Assembly (NCBI GenBank): GCA_020846535.1
Contig: JADLDR010000068.1
Span: 1 to 44,348, forward strand
Source: Armatimonadota bacterium
GTDB taxonomy: Bacteria; Armatimonadota; JADLDR01
Direction: 5' to 3'
DNA length: 44,348 bases
In this document: one piece after another, positions 1-8,257 of the stretch
Layout of the letters: each line of letters starts with the position of its first letter
Numbering within the stretch: position 1 is the first letter of the stretch
Notes under the pieces: generated by a model
Told to the model about the DNA's origin: nothing
What the model saw: the letters and a program-made list of their open reading frames with translations, nothing else
Database searches by the model: none
Translations under genes and position numbers: made by a program

Positions 1-66
1 CACCGCCCGGCGACTGAGCCGCTTCAACGCTTGGCGCTCTGGGTCCGTCAACGTGATGAAGACCAT
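1..66 (-). CDS. IS630-type transposase, N-terminal start (runs off the window)
   Basis: The minus strand starts with an ATG at 66 and stays open to the window edge, giving 22 residues that begin MVFITLTDPERQALKRLSRR. An excellent ribosome site (AGGAGGTG, about 71-80) sits just upstream. The 'LTDPERQALKRLSRR' stretch resembles the N-terminal helix-turn-helix start of IS630-family transposases. A second, internally deleted IS630-like gene lies at 25598-26205. Only the first residues are visible, so the family call is tentative and I cannot say whether the gene is intact. Confidence 0.5.
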   Translation of the reverse strand, partial: MVFITLTDPERQALKRLSRRAV

Positions 67-211
67 TGGGTACACCTCCTACTTCCAGTATACCCGAAAA
101 ACGTGCCTTTCTTTTGGTTGCATGCTTCGATGCGGAAGTTTGCCAATCCCTTGCCTACCTCTCCCGGCCCCTGGAGACAGGCGAGGAGGCCCTCCCGATG
201 GATTGGCTCTG

Positions 212-493
212 TGATATGTTTTACGCGATAAGAGATTCCTGGCAACCGGGCATACGCCGGCGCGCCACAAAGCCATGTGGCTGCCTCACCTCTTTTCATG
301 GCGGATCCCGGACAGCCTCTGGGACGGCTCCGAGGCGGCGATCCTGACCCAATGCCATGCGGTGGTGCAGGAAAACCTTTCCCGCTACCAGCCTCCGGAA
401 TGGCCCGATGACGTGCTGTGGGGCCTGGGCAACGCGCTGCTCCGGGCCAGACGGGCGCTGATGCAGGATCATGCGGAGCGATTGATAAACTGA
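212..493 (+). pseudogene. Unrecognised coding remnant
   Basis: An open frame from about 212 to the TGA at 491-493 encodes 'MWLPHLFSWRIPDSLWDGSE' followed by 'VVQENLSRYQPPEWPDD'. The composition looks protein-like (W, P and charged residues), but there is no start codon with a ribosome site; the first ATG is at 275. A neighbouring frame (about 66-250) also looks partly coding, which suggests a frameshifted gene end. The 'ENLSRYQPPEWP' ending distantly recalls the C-terminus of MttB-type corrinoid methyltransferases, but that is a weak impression. I assign no function. Confidence 0.25.
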
Positions 494-570
494 AGAGAAA
501 CCGATGGATGCGATAGCGCCCGATAGCATTCTGCGCCGGGCTGTGGTATAATCGACCCGCAGGCACTGCG

Positions 571-882
571 ACGATCCAACTCACCATCCACATTAGCGAC
601 GAAGGCCCTACTTCCCTGGAGACCCGGGCCCGGGCCGAGGGGCGCACGGTGGCGGACCTGGCCGGGGAGATCGTCGAGGAAGCGGCCCGCAGGCAGGAGG
701 AGCCGGTCGATCCCACCCTGGTCGCCGGGTTCTCTGGCGTTCCCCTGATGCTGGATTGGCCTGAGCGGACAGACGAAGAATGGTCTGCCGATCCCCTCCA
801 GCGACTGGGCGGAACGATCAGGCAGGACGAGATCTACGATGACAGCCCCGCCGACCTTGCGGAGCGGCATGATCGTCGTTGA
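571..882 (+). pseudogene. Antitoxin-like remnant
   Basis: The frame reads 'TIQLTIHISDEGPTSLETRA' and then 'RTVADLAGEIVEEAARR'. This is a beta-strand followed by helices, as in many small ribbon-helix-helix-like antitoxins. The end 'DSPADLAERHDRR' resembles the 'DLAxxHDxYLYG' tail seen on many VapB-like antitoxins, but here it is cut by a stop. No ATG begins the frame; the only candidate start is the GTG at 649, which would remove the predicted strand. An extended -10 box (TGG-TATAAT, 544-552) lies just upstream, so the original gene may have been nearly leaderless. No PIN toxin follows; the GH127 gene converges from the other side. Probably an orphan, degraded antitoxin. Confidence 0.35.
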
Positions 883-940
883 ATTGACTGCCGGACTCCT
901 GAATATGATGCCACGCTCCACTATCGTATATTTTCGAGCC

Positions 941-3349
941 TCACTCCTCGCTTTCCACCACCTGCCACTCGTGTACCCCGGCGGCCCACTCTGGCTGCAT
1001 CCGGACGACCAGGCGCAGGGCGCTCGTCCGGACAGGCTTGAAAGAGACCTCGCACCAGCGGTCCGCCCGGACCGGATAGCCTGAAGCGTTCTCGACCGGT
1101 TTCCAGTCGCCGCTTTCCAAATAGTCGATGCGCCAGGAGGCGGGCAGGCGGCACTCCCCGCGCCCGGTGTCGTCGAACCAGTAGGCGCGGCAGCCGGAGA
1201 CGGTGGCCGGCTTCTTCCACGAATACTGCGCCCATTCCGTGCCGCCCTTATGGGGCCACCAGTGGCAGAGGGCGGCAGGCTGCTCCCCGGAGTTCTTCGG
1301 CTCGATCCCGTCGTGGACGCCCCAGGGCTGGCTGTTGACGTTCTGGAAGGAAACGGACACTTCCGCCTTTGTCTCCGGGCCGCCCGCAGGAGGCGCAGGG
1401 GGCAGGACAGGCATCCAGACCCGCATCGCCCCGGGCTGCCGGTTGTCCCAGGCGTAATAGGGGACCGCCGTTATGAAGACGCGCCGGGGCGAGGCGGCTT
1501 TCCGGTAAAGCTTTCCGGTCCAGCCGCCATTGGAGGCTATCACACCGCTGCCCTTCAGAACGACCGCCCCACCCAGAATGCCGGATGGCTCCGGCTTCAG
1601 CTTGGCGTCCGAAGGCAGGCCGATGGACAGGAGCGGTTCTTTCTGGTCGCAGGCTTCGAAGGCGTATATAACCGGCCCCCGCTGCACCGCCACCTGCCCG
1701 GCATCCTCCCTGACCGCAGGGTGGGCCTCTATCGTCTCCACAGGCATCGGCAGGCTCAGGTTGACCCGATCCCCGTCTTTCCACTTCCGGTCTATCTTCA
1801 CATAGCCTTTTTCGAGAACCGGTTTATTTATCTTCTTGCCATTAACCTTAACTACCGCTCCCCGGCTCCAGCCCGGAACGCGCAGGTTCAGGGAGAAGCG
1901 GGCGGCGGCATCGGGCTTGACCACCATTTTGATATCGCCGTTCCAGGGGTATTCGGTGGCGACCTTGAGTTCGATTTTATGCCCGGCGATCTCCGCTTCA
2001 GCCTTGCCCGCAATGTAGAGATTGACCCAGAGGGCGTCTTCCGACAGGGCGTAGGCGTAGCTTCCCAGCGAAGCCAGGATGCGGACCACATTGGGCGGGC
2101 AGCAGGCGCACCCGAACCACTCCGAACGGTGGTGGTTCCCCAGGCTGGCCAGAGGGTTCACATAGAAGAACCGCAGCCCGTCCAGGGAAACGCCGGCGAG
2201 GATGCCGTTGTACAGCGATAGCTCCACCAGGTCGGCGTATTTGGCGTCCCCGTAGAGAAGGTTCAGGCGGTGGTTCCAGAGCGCCAGAGCAATGGAGGCA
2301 CAGGTTTCCTGATAGGCAGTGAGGTTGGGCAGGTCGTAATCCACCGTGAAGCCCTCGTTATGGGCGGACGGGCCGATGCCTCCGGTGATATACATCCGCT
2401 TCTCGGTGGTGTTGCGCCACACCCGGTCGATCATCTGGCTCAGCTTTTCGTCCCGGGTTTCGGCCATCAGGTCCACAACGCTGGCGAAAAGGTAGCCTGC
2501 CCTGACCGCATGGCCTTTGATCTGGCTGTGTTCGGTGATAGGCATGTCGTCCTGGCAATAAGCGCCGTCGTATTGGTCCGGAGGGATATTGTGTTCCTGC
2601 GCGAAAAACCGGCTTCCCCGCTTTTCGATAAAGAAGCGGGCGAGGTCGAAATAACGTTTTTCGCCGGTCGCTTTCCGGAGTTTGAACAGGGCCAGCTCGA
2701 TCTCAGGGTGGCCGCAGTAGCCCAGCCGTTTGCCCGGCCCCTCCCCAAAGACCGAATCGATACAGTCGGCGAAACGGATCGCCACATCCAGCAGAGCCCG
2801 CTTACCGGTCGCCTGGAAGTGCGCCACCGCCGCCTCGAAGAGATGCCCGGCGCAGTATAGCTCATGATTATCGCGCAAATTCGTCCATCGACTGTCCGGC
2901 TCCGCCACCTGGTAGTAGGTGTTGAGATATCCGTCCGGGGCCTGGGCCGCCGCGACTTTGGCGATGATCTCATCCAGGCGTTTTTCGAGCGCCGGGTCGG
3001 GGCAGGCCGCCAGCGCGTAGGAGGCGGCCTCCAACCCTTTGTAGAGGTCGGAATCCATGAAGACCGGGCCGCTGTAGCCCTCCCTGGCTCCTGCAGCGGC
3101 CAGCTCGAAATTGCGGATATTGCCCGCCTTTTCCAGCATCTCCAGGCTGTGCGGAACGCTGACCTTCCGGTTCGTCTCCTGACGGGGAAGCCAGAATTTA
3201 TCCCTGATCTTCACCCGGGTCAGCGGAAGTTCCTTGAGGTTCATCGGATGCTTCTCCTGACGCTGCTTCGCCGCAACAGGGGCTGCGATAGTCAGAGCCA
3301 ATCCCCCTATCAGAGCGAAGACAGCCGCTATTGTGATACATCTATCCAT
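941..3349 (-). CDS. Secreted GH127-family glycoside hydrolase (DUF1680; beta-L-arabinofuranosidase-like)
   Basis: The 802-residue product starts with a clear signal peptide (hydrophobic core about 5-27, then APVAAKQ), so it is exported. Residues about 40-640 match the GH127/DUF1680 fold. The residues known in this family to bind zinc and act in catalysis are present: Glu348 and Cys350 in 'AYQETCASIA', and Cys416-Cys417 in 'GCACCPPN'. Known members release beta-L-arabinofuranose from plant glycans by a cysteine nucleophile. The last 130 residues ('QPWGVHDGIEPKNSGE' onward) look like an added F5/8-type carbohydrate-binding beta-sandwich. The ATG at 3349 overlaps the stop of the upstream frameshifted DUF4173 gene, suggesting a former operon. 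Activity is inferred from the motifs; the exact sugar is not known. Confidence 0.85.
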   Translation of the reverse strand: MDRCITIAAVFALIGGLALTIAAPVAAKQRQEKHPMNLKELPLTRVKIRDKFWLPRQETNRKVSVPHSLEMLEKAGNIRNFELAAAGAREGYSGPVFMDSDLYKGLEAASYALAACPDPALEKRLDEIIAKVAAAQAPDGYLNTYYQVAEPDSRWTNLRDNHELYCAGHLFEAAVAHFQATGKRALLDVAIRFADCIDSVFGEGPGKRLGYCGHPEIELALFKLRKATGEKRYFDLARFFIEKRGSRFFAQEHNIPPDQYDGAYCQDDMPITEHSQIKGHAVRAGYLFASVVDLMAETRDEKLSQMIDRVWRNTTEKRMYITGGIGPSAHNEGFTVDYDLPNLTAYQETCASIALALWNHRLNLLYGDAKYADLVELSLYNGILAGVSLDGLRFFYVNPLASLGNHHRSEWFGCACCPPNVVRILASLGSYAYALSEDALWVNLYIAGKAEAEIAGHKIELKVATEYPWNGDIKMVVKPDAAARFSLNLRVPGWSRGAVVKVNGKKINKPVLEKGYVKIDRKWKDGDRVNLSLPMPVETIEAHPAVREDAGQVAVQRGPVIYAFEACDQKEPLLSIGLPSDAKLKPEPSGILGGAVVLKGSGVIASNGGWTGKLYRKAASPRRVFITAVPYYAWDNRQPGAMRVWMPVLPPAPPAGGPETKAEVSVSFQNVNSQPWGVHDGIEPKNSGEQPAALCHWWPHKGGTEWAQYSWKKPATVSGCRAYWFDDTGRGECRLPASWRIDYLESGDWKPVENASGYPVRADRWCEVSFKPVRTSALRLVVRMQPEWAAGVHEWQVVESEE

Positions 3350-4080
3350 TCTCCGGGTTCGCTTCCTTTCCTTTAGGGATCGGCTCTTGCCAGGCGGCTT
3401 TGCTCGACTCCAGCGCGTTTCTCGCCTGCGAGCGGGACAGGCTCCAGGTGCGCCAGTCGTAACGCTCCAGGGCCTTCCAGTCTCTTACCAGGCGCTCCGC
3501 AAACACGGGGCGCAGCTTTTCGCTCAGGGAGGGAAGCCTGCCACGATAGCCGGAACGGAATCGAGGCTCAGGGAGGCGTTGCATTCCATTTCCAGCTTGT
3601 GGCCCAGCCGGGCGCGTTTCAGATTGGTGCGGACGATATAGGCATCCGGGTTGAGGAGATTCAGCCCAAAGATCGCCAGGAGGCCGATGGTGCCCGCTCC
3701 GAAGACGAAACGCTCGCGCTGACCGCGCGACACGGTTGCGGCAAACCACAGAAAGACGACGGCGAGCCAGACCATGAACCCGATAGCATAGAAGCGCGCC
3801 TCCGTCATTCCTGATTTGCTCTGGTAGAGGAACACCCTCTGGAAAGCGGAGGCCATGATATAAAAAGGAGCGCGGTCAGGCTGCTTGCCAGAGTCCTGAA
3901 AAGGCGCTTGCTTGCCGGCGACGCCACCCATAAAAGCCAATCTGCGAACAGCAGGAGCGGGAGAACCAGAACCGAGACGGTCATCAGCTCGAAAAATCCG
4001 TGCCGACGCTTCACCCACGGCTGGCAAAGCCGGCACAGGCCGAGCGTTCCCCGAATCATTCCGCCTGGCCCACACTTCAA
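3342..4080 (-). pseudogene. DUF4173 membrane protein, truncated and frameshifted
   Basis: Three overlapping minus-strand frames together give the C-terminal half of a DUF4173 integral membrane protein. They read 'RHGFFELMTVSVLVLPLLLF', then 'VFLYQSKSGMTEARFYAIGF' and 'LLNPDAYIVRTNLKRA', then 'RDWKALERYDWRTWSLSR'. The frame changes near 3855-3865, in a T-rich run, and again near 3534-3548. The N-terminal half expected for the family is missing; the first usable start is a TTG at 4080 or an ATG about 20 bases downstream of it. The final TAG at 3342-3344 overlaps the GH127 start by 8 bases, so translational coupling once existed. Function of the family is unknown. Two frameshifts plus the truncation argue for a dead gene rather than a sequencing error. 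Confidence 0.6.
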
Positions 4081-4415
4081 GTTACTCCAAGGCGTCGCAT
4101 TTCTTATTCAGTCCCCGGCGCTGTTTGTGGCGGTTCCTCCGTCGGCTGAGGCTCTTCGCTCTCGCTGCCCCACCTGGTTAAGGGGTCGCTGCCGACCGTG
4201 ATGATCCGTTCCAATTCCCGCGGGTCAGGCAAGGTTCTGACCAGGTCTTCCGGCAGATCACGAGTCAGGATATAGTCAGCCAGAGCGATGGGCTTGTTCA
4301 AATCGCGAAGGGCATATTCGGCAACCGCCTTGTTGCGGCTGGCGCAGAGTATCAGGCCGGTGGAAGGCCGGTCTTCAGGATGCTTCACCAGATCGTCCAG
4401 GGCCGACAAGATAAG

Positions 4416-4680
4416 GTTGCCTGGCCCACAGGGGAGGTACGGGCCTCTGTTCGACCGTTCCCTAACCCCCCGGCCCCCTTCCCGAAACGGGAAGGGGGAG
4501 TAGATAGTGCCGGAAAGTACCGCAGAGTCCTCCCCCTCTCCCCGGAGGCGCTCCGGCGCATCCCCTGGGTTTCGGGGGGATGGGTCTGAGAGCAGCTATA
4601 CCATATCAAATTTTATTTGATATAGTATAGCTGCCTCTGGGAGAGAGGTAACCCATCCCCCAGGACCCGAGGATCTTTCC
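4416..4680. mobile_element. Repeat/MITE-like insertion inside the nuclease pseudogene
   Basis: This block separates coding segments that are adjacent in intact YhcG proteins. It is bounded by inverted 'AAGATAAGG' (about 4411-4419) and 'CCTTATCTT' (about 4681-4689), so the true junctions are known only to within about 10 bases. It contains the G/C-rich core shared with 6641-6776 and 14805-14947, here in the opposite orientation (core about 4462-4585). It also contains a long AT-rich hairpin at 4592-4634. No transposase is encoded. The likely explanation is a non-autonomous element. Confidence 0.55.
4592..4634. repeat. 20-bp inverted repeat, AT-rich hairpin
   Basis: The left arm 4592-4611 and right arm 4615-4634 match at 19 of 20 positions around a TTT loop. 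The arms begin GCAGCTATAC. The hairpin lies within the insertion that breaks the nuclease pseudogene and is much more AT-rich than its surroundings. Confidence 0.85.
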
Positions 4681-5518
4681 CCTTATCTTCCCGGCATACT
4701 CCGGCTCGAATTCCTCGATCTTCAATTCGACCGCCACCAGGCAGCGCAGCCGGTGCTGGTAAAAGAGCAGGTCGATGTAAAAATCCCGGCCTCCCACCTC
4801 CAGATGATAGATGATACTGGCTTCCCATGAAAGCGAAGCCGCTGCCCATCTCCACCAGGAATCGGCTGATATTTTGCAGCAGAGCGCGTTCGATATCGCG
4901 CTCCAGGGTCTCGTTCCCCAGGGGTAAAAAGTCGAAAACATACGGATCTTTCAGAACGTCCCGGGACATATCGGACTGCGGGGGCAGCAGGGTGAGGGGG
5001 AAGCTCCTCGTCTTACCCGCCGCCGCCTGGCGCTCGAAAAGGTCGGTGTCGATCTGGATCGCCAGGATATGGCGGGACCAGCCGTTTTCAAGGGTATTCC
5101 GAAGATATCACTCGCGCTGCGCGGGGTCTTTGACCCTGGAAAGGATCATCAGATGATGCCCCCAGGGAATGTGTCCAACAGCTTGTTGGACACATTCATC
5201 CCGATCCCGATACGCCCGATAAAATTGTCGCATATGGAATAGATTGCTGCGCGAGAATCCCTTGATCTCCGGGAAGGCCATTTTCAGATCCTTCGCCAGG
5301 TGATCGATCACCGCATCGCCCCAGCCCGCCTGCTCCTGCCGGTCGGCGATGTCTCTGCCGAGTTCCCATTACAGCAAGATCATCTCCCGGTTGGCTGACA
5401 GCGCGGCCTTCACCTGCGCCGACCGGATGCGGCGCTGGATATCCTGAAGGAATCAGGCATAGCCGGAGAAGCATTCTTCCGGCAGTTGCCGATGGGGATC
5501 CGTATGGTTTTGGCTCAT

Positions 5519-5946
5519 GGTGTTTTCCTTGAAATCGAAGTATTCCGCGGGCGGAGCGGTTCTGCGGGCATTCCCCTTCGGCTCGTTATTGATGAAAACT
5601 CGGCAGTTGCATCAGTAAGGTTCGATCCCTGGCCCAATCGTTCTATACTGCGTTCATGCTCATCAAACGAAATATTCGAGAACGGAATCGCCTTTCCTGC
5701 CAGGAACACACTGTTTTATCAGTATGCTTTTGGAGGGCCTCCAGCCTCAAAAGTGAAGTGAGTGAAGCAAGTGAAACTACAACCCCATTAATTACCGCAT
5801 AGTTTTTCCAAAAAATCGCCCCTCTCTATAATAAAAAAACACCCCACACACAAACAAAAGAATGTACCCTTACTTCACTGGCTTCACTGGCTTCACTTGT
5901 CGACCCCTGTACGGCCCGCGAAACGCTGAAAAACGATGAGCTAACA
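5519..5946. other. Gene-free stretch with short AGTGAAGC/GGCTTCACT tandem units
   Basis: No convincing gene is seen. Around 5750-5785 the plus strand repeats 'AGTGAAG/GTGAAGC' units, and around 5872-5900 it carries the complementary 'GGCTTCACT' units three times, so the two blocks face each other as an imperfect inverted repeat about 90 bases apart. A further 'CTTCACTTCCTTCACTC' lies near 5960. Read on the minus strand the second block encodes Ser-Glu-Ala repeats, as found in linkers of some plasmid/phage primase-like proteins, but no domain can be recognised around it. Confidence 0.4.
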
Positions 5947-6234
5947 ATGCAATCCGGCTTCACTTCCTTCACTCGCGCCGCTTCCGTTGGCGCAAGAGGG
6001 GTGTTTTCGCTGGTGGTCGGGATGGCCCAAATCTTGCGTCCCGGGACCTTACCTTTCTCGCAACGGGCCTGGTATCCCAAAGCCGAAGCCACCTTTGCCG
6101 ATGCCTTGGCGGCCGTGCGGGTTCATCTATGGAGCAGCCTGAATGATCTCAACTCACCCGCTCAGGCCGACCTGTGTCTAATTCCGCGGGCCTGGCTCCA
6201 CGGACTGCAAAAGGTAGCGTGTTATGCGGCTTGA
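5947..6234 (+). pseudogene. Transposase C-terminal fragment
   Basis: The frame ends with 'WYPKAEATFADALAAVRVHL' and 'LIPRAWLHGLQKVACYAA' before a TGA at 6232-6234. This pattern (a 'PKxExTFxDALAxVRxxLW' segment, then a short hydrophobic tail ending in YAA) matches the end of a group of DDE transposases common in environmental bacteria. No catalytic core or start with a ribosome site is present upstream. I treat it as the remains of an insertion sequence; the IS family cannot be named from this piece. Confidence 0.4.
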
Positions 6235-7026
6235 AAGGGCCAAAGTCCAGGAGAATATAAACTATATGCAAAGAATATAGGATAAAGCAAGAATCTTTGC
6301 GCAACAGAAAAAAAGAAACGATCAGCAAAGAGCAAAGCACGGGGGAGACAGGAGGTGTTTGAAGCGGATCACTGAAAAAAGCCTGATTTTACACAACTGA
6401 AAAGCTTCCGATTTTGCCTCCACACCCTCCATAGATGCTTCAGCCTTCCTGCCCTGAGCCGTTCCAGGAGCGGGATGCGGATTTTATCCCCATTGGGATA
6501 GGCTCTTATTGGCTAAGCAGCCCGTCGGAGTCAGGGTGCAGTTTTCCCTGGGACAAGGCCGTAGGGGCGAACCTGGTGTTCGCCCCATAGCGATCCAGAT
6601 ACGGTAAAAGATCATCCGTTCCTGGAGGCGGGGTGACCTCTCTCCCCTCACCCCTCTCCCCGAAACCCAAGGGATGCGCCGGAGCGCCTCCGGGGAGAGG
6701 GGGAGAGAGGGTGCGGTACTTGACCCCCCCATCCCCTCCCCCTGCCCATTTCGGGAAGGGGGCCGGGGGGTTAGGTAACAGTCTCGCAGAGACCCGTACC
6801 TCGCCCCTGCATAACAGGCATCCTGATCTGGATCGCTATGGGGCGATCCTTGGGTTCGCCCCTACGGATCGGCCAAGATCGCTCCACATCTTAACCTTGA
6901 CTCCAACGCCCTGCTGAGAGATCCTCCGGTCGTGACGAGACCGACTGTTTTATGGTGCATGGGAAGATTGCACAAAATTATCTTTCGAAACGGGGCGCTC
7001 CGTGCTGAGGAACTTTTAACCGTTTC
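6235..7026. other. Intergenic repeat-rich stretch
   Basis: Almost 800 bases lack a supported gene. The first 300 bases are AT-richer with nothing recognised. From 6561 to 6865 there is a nested repeat block: an outer pair of GTAGGGGC-type palindromes (6561-6586 and about 6840-6865) around the G/C-rich core at 6641-6776. Confidence 0.6.
6561..6865. repeat. Composite repeat: palindromes flanking the GGAGGCGCTCCGG-type core, copy 2
   Basis: The core at 6641-6776 carries the CCGGAG-CGC-CTCCGG hairpin, a 'CCCCTCTCCCC' run and the ending 'GGGGGGTTAGGTAAC', all shared with 14805-14947 in the same orientation and with about 4462-4585 in reverse. Outside the core, 'CATAGCGATCCAGA' and 'GGATCGCTATGGGGCG' face each other, so the block is itself a large imperfect inverted repeat. 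Confidence 0.75.
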
Positions 7027-7077
7027 TTGACAGGTGATACCCTGAAGTTTTATAATAAAACTATCCAGTTTTATTAT
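7027..7077 (+). promoter_or_regulatory. tetR promoter with overlapping palindromic operator
   Basis: TTGACA (7027-7032) and TATAAT (7051-7056) are both perfect sigma70-type hexamers, 18 bases apart. A perfect 11-bp inverted repeat, ATAATAAAACT-4 bases-AGTTTTATTAT (7052-7062 and 7067-7077), overlaps the -10 box and the expected transcription start. The TetR-family gene starts 25 bases further on. Placement and symmetry fit autorepression by the encoded TetR protein; this is inferred, not shown. Confidence 0.8.
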
Positions 7078-7101
7078 GAGACTCATCAGTTGAGGTGAGG
7101 A

Positions 7102-7716
7102 ATGATCGTACGCCCTTCGCTTCGGGAGCGCCAGCAGCAACTGCGGGAAGAAGCCATTATGGAGGCGGCCCACGAACTCATGGCGAGCCAGGGTTACGCC
7201 ACCATGACCATGGACGGCGTGGCCGCCCGCGTCGGCATCTCGAAAGCCACCCTCTACCGGCACTTTTCCTCTAAGGAAGACCTGGCGATCAGCGTGATCG
7301 TCCGCTTGATGAGCCGGTCCGAGGAATATATCGACAGCCTCGATCCCGCCCTGCCCGCCATCGAGCGCATCGAAAACGGACTTCGGTGGGCGCTGAAGCA
7401 CCGATTTCTGGAAAACGTTCCCGACCTGGGAGCCGCAGGCCCGGCCCTGATGCCGATGATCAACGAGCATCCGAAATATCGCCAGTCCTACTGCCGCCTG
7501 GTGGACATGGTTATCGCCCTCATCCGGGAGGCCCAGGCCGCCGGCAATGTGGATCCGGACATCTGCCCCCGGATCGCCGTGCAGATCTCCTTCAGCATAA
7601 TGCGGGATTTCGAGTATGAAGACCTTCTGGCAAGCGGAGAATGCAATTTCGACCAGTTGAACGACACTCTCCTGAAAATTATCCTGGACGGCATGGCCCC
7701 GCGCCCCAATGGTTGA
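7102..7716 (+). CDS. TetR/AcrR-family transcriptional regulator
   Basis: The 204-residue product has an N-terminal helix-turn-helix of TetR type at about 16-62 ('EAAHELMASQGYATMTMDGV', then 'GISKATLYRHFSSKEDLA') and an all-helical ligand-binding domain beyond it. The ATG at 7102 follows GAGGTGAGG. It is the first gene of a cluster with an AbrB-like regulator, TolC, a fusion protein and an RND pump. By analogy with AcrR-type systems it probably represses this cluster and is released by a pump substrate. The palindrome at 7052-7077 is the best operator candidate. The inducer is unknown. Confidence 0.9.
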   Translation: MIVRPSLRERQQQLREEAIMEAAHELMASQGYATMTMDGVAARVGISKATLYRHFSSKEDLAISVIVRLMSRSEEYIDSLDPALPAIERIENGLRWALKHRFLENVPDLGAAGPALMPMINEHPKYRQSYCRLVDMVIALIREAQAAGNVDPDICPRIAVQISFSIMRDFEYEDLLASGECNFDQLNDTLLKIILDGMAPRPNG

Positions 7717-7741
7717 CAAGTGGCCCCAGAATGCGTATAAT
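7713..7741 (+). promoter_or_regulatory. Consensus sigma70-type promoter for abrB-like/efflux genes
   Basis: TTGACA (7713-7718) and TATAAT (7736-7741) match the consensus perfectly with a 17-base spacer. The -35 box overlaps the tetR stop codon. The promoter would drive the AbrB-like gene and possibly the three efflux genes. Confidence 0.8.
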
Positions 7742-7762
7742 ACGAAGGAAAAGTATGAAATA

Positions 7763-7776
7763 CATGATTTATCATG
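7763..7776 (+). promoter_or_regulatory. Palindrome CATGAT-TT-ATCATG, possible operator
   Basis: A perfect 6-bp inverted repeat with a two-base spacer lies just downstream of the expected transcription start of the promoter at 7713-7741. It differs from the tetR operator, so it could be the site of the AbrB-like protein. This is a positional inference only. Confidence 0.4.
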
Positions 7777-7800
7777 AGGATCGGAAAGGATAAGCGGCAG

Positions 7801-8070
7801 ATGGACTGCGGGGAATTCAACCTGGAGGATCACTTTCTGGGAACCGTAACCGTCGGGGAGCGCGGCCAGGTGGTGATCCCGGCGGAAGCCCGGAAACGTT
7901 TCGGGATACATCCCGGCGACCGCCTGATGGTCGTCAGCCACCCGGGCAAAGGCATCGTATTGCTGAAGCTGGATGCTCTGCGCGATTTCATGGAATCGCT
8001 CCTCAAAAACCTGGACCGTTTCCAGGCGGAAATCGAGACAGCAGGGAACAATAAAGAAGAAGAGGGGTAG
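7801..8070 (+). CDS. AbrB/MazE/SpoVT-family DNA-binding protein
   Basis: The 89-residue product contains a swapped-hairpin AbrB domain at about 16-47: 'VGERGQVVIPAEARKRFGIH' followed by 'PGDRLMVV'. I chose the ATG at 7801 because GGAAAGG precedes it at 7783-7789; an upstream ATG at 7774 lies inside a palindrome and has no ribosome site. The C-terminal half is a charged helix ending in 'NKEEEG'. It sits between tetR and the efflux genes, as seen for similar AbrB-like genes beside RND pumps in other bacteria, so it is probably a second local regulator rather than an antitoxin; no toxin gene adjoins it. Confidence 0.8.
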   Translation: MDCGEFNLEDHFLGTVTVGERGQVVIPAEARKRFGIHPGDRLMVVSHPGKGIVLLKLDALRDFMESLLKNLDRFQAEIETAGNNKEEEG

Positions 8071-8076
8071 GATATA

Positions 8077-8204
8077 AGCCAACCGCCCCCCAGCCCCCGC
8101 CAGACTTCGGCGGGGGGAGCGGACTTGGGGGACTTTGATGCGTCTACCAAGAGAGCGCACGATCTCAACCTCCCCGAAGCCGGGGGGGTTGGGGGTCTTC
8201 CGCA
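8077..8204 (+). repeat. Structured intergenic repeat, copy A (before the TolC gene)
   Basis: It begins 'AGCCAACCGCCCCC', contains the hairpin CCCCCGCC-AGACTT-CGGCGGGG, then 'CTTGGGG.ACTTTGAT', and ends with 'GGGGGTTGGGGGTCTTCCGC'. The same order of elements occurs at 9550-9699, 11213-11366 and, with an insertion, at 37366-37604. Confidence 0.75.
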
Positions 8205-8257
8205 AAAACAGAGATCAAACGGGGCGGCTTTCGCCCTGGAGAGAGGTGTTCGAGGAG

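Larger units (their letters stand above)
4104..5518 (-). pseudogene. YhcG/DUF1016-family PD-(D/E)XK nuclease, decayed
   Basis: The start ATG at 5518 opens a frame with the DUF1016 N-terminal region ('DAVIDHLAKDLKMAFPEIKG', 'RSNLFHMRQFYRAYRD'). It then has the C-terminal nuclease domain ('DFYIDLLFYQHRLRCLVAVE', 'LKIEEFEPEYAGKI') and the end 'LILCASRNKAVAEYALRD'. Three in-frame nonsense codons interrupt it: TGA at 5453-5455, TAA at 5369-5371 and TGA at 5108-5110. The last replaces the tryptophan expected in 'REWYLRNTLENGW'. A frameshift lies near 4795-4812. About 265 bases of repeat DNA (4416-4680) split the conserved 'EYAGK...LSALDDLVKHPED' stretch. Family members are linked to mobile DNA and restriction-like systems. 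This copy cannot make a full protein. Confidence 0.85.

Noticed and set aside
5108-5455. UGA codons in the YhcG-like frame as further selenocysteine or reassigned tryptophan codons
   Set aside because: A TAA also interrupts the frame, as do a frameshift and an insertion, and other intact genes in the window end with TGA. This is a pseudogene, unlike the single clean UGA in the peroxiredoxin.
7801-8070. The AbrB-like gene as a MazE-type antitoxin
   Set aside because: No toxin gene adjoins it; it stands between tetR and efflux genes, which fits a local regulator better.
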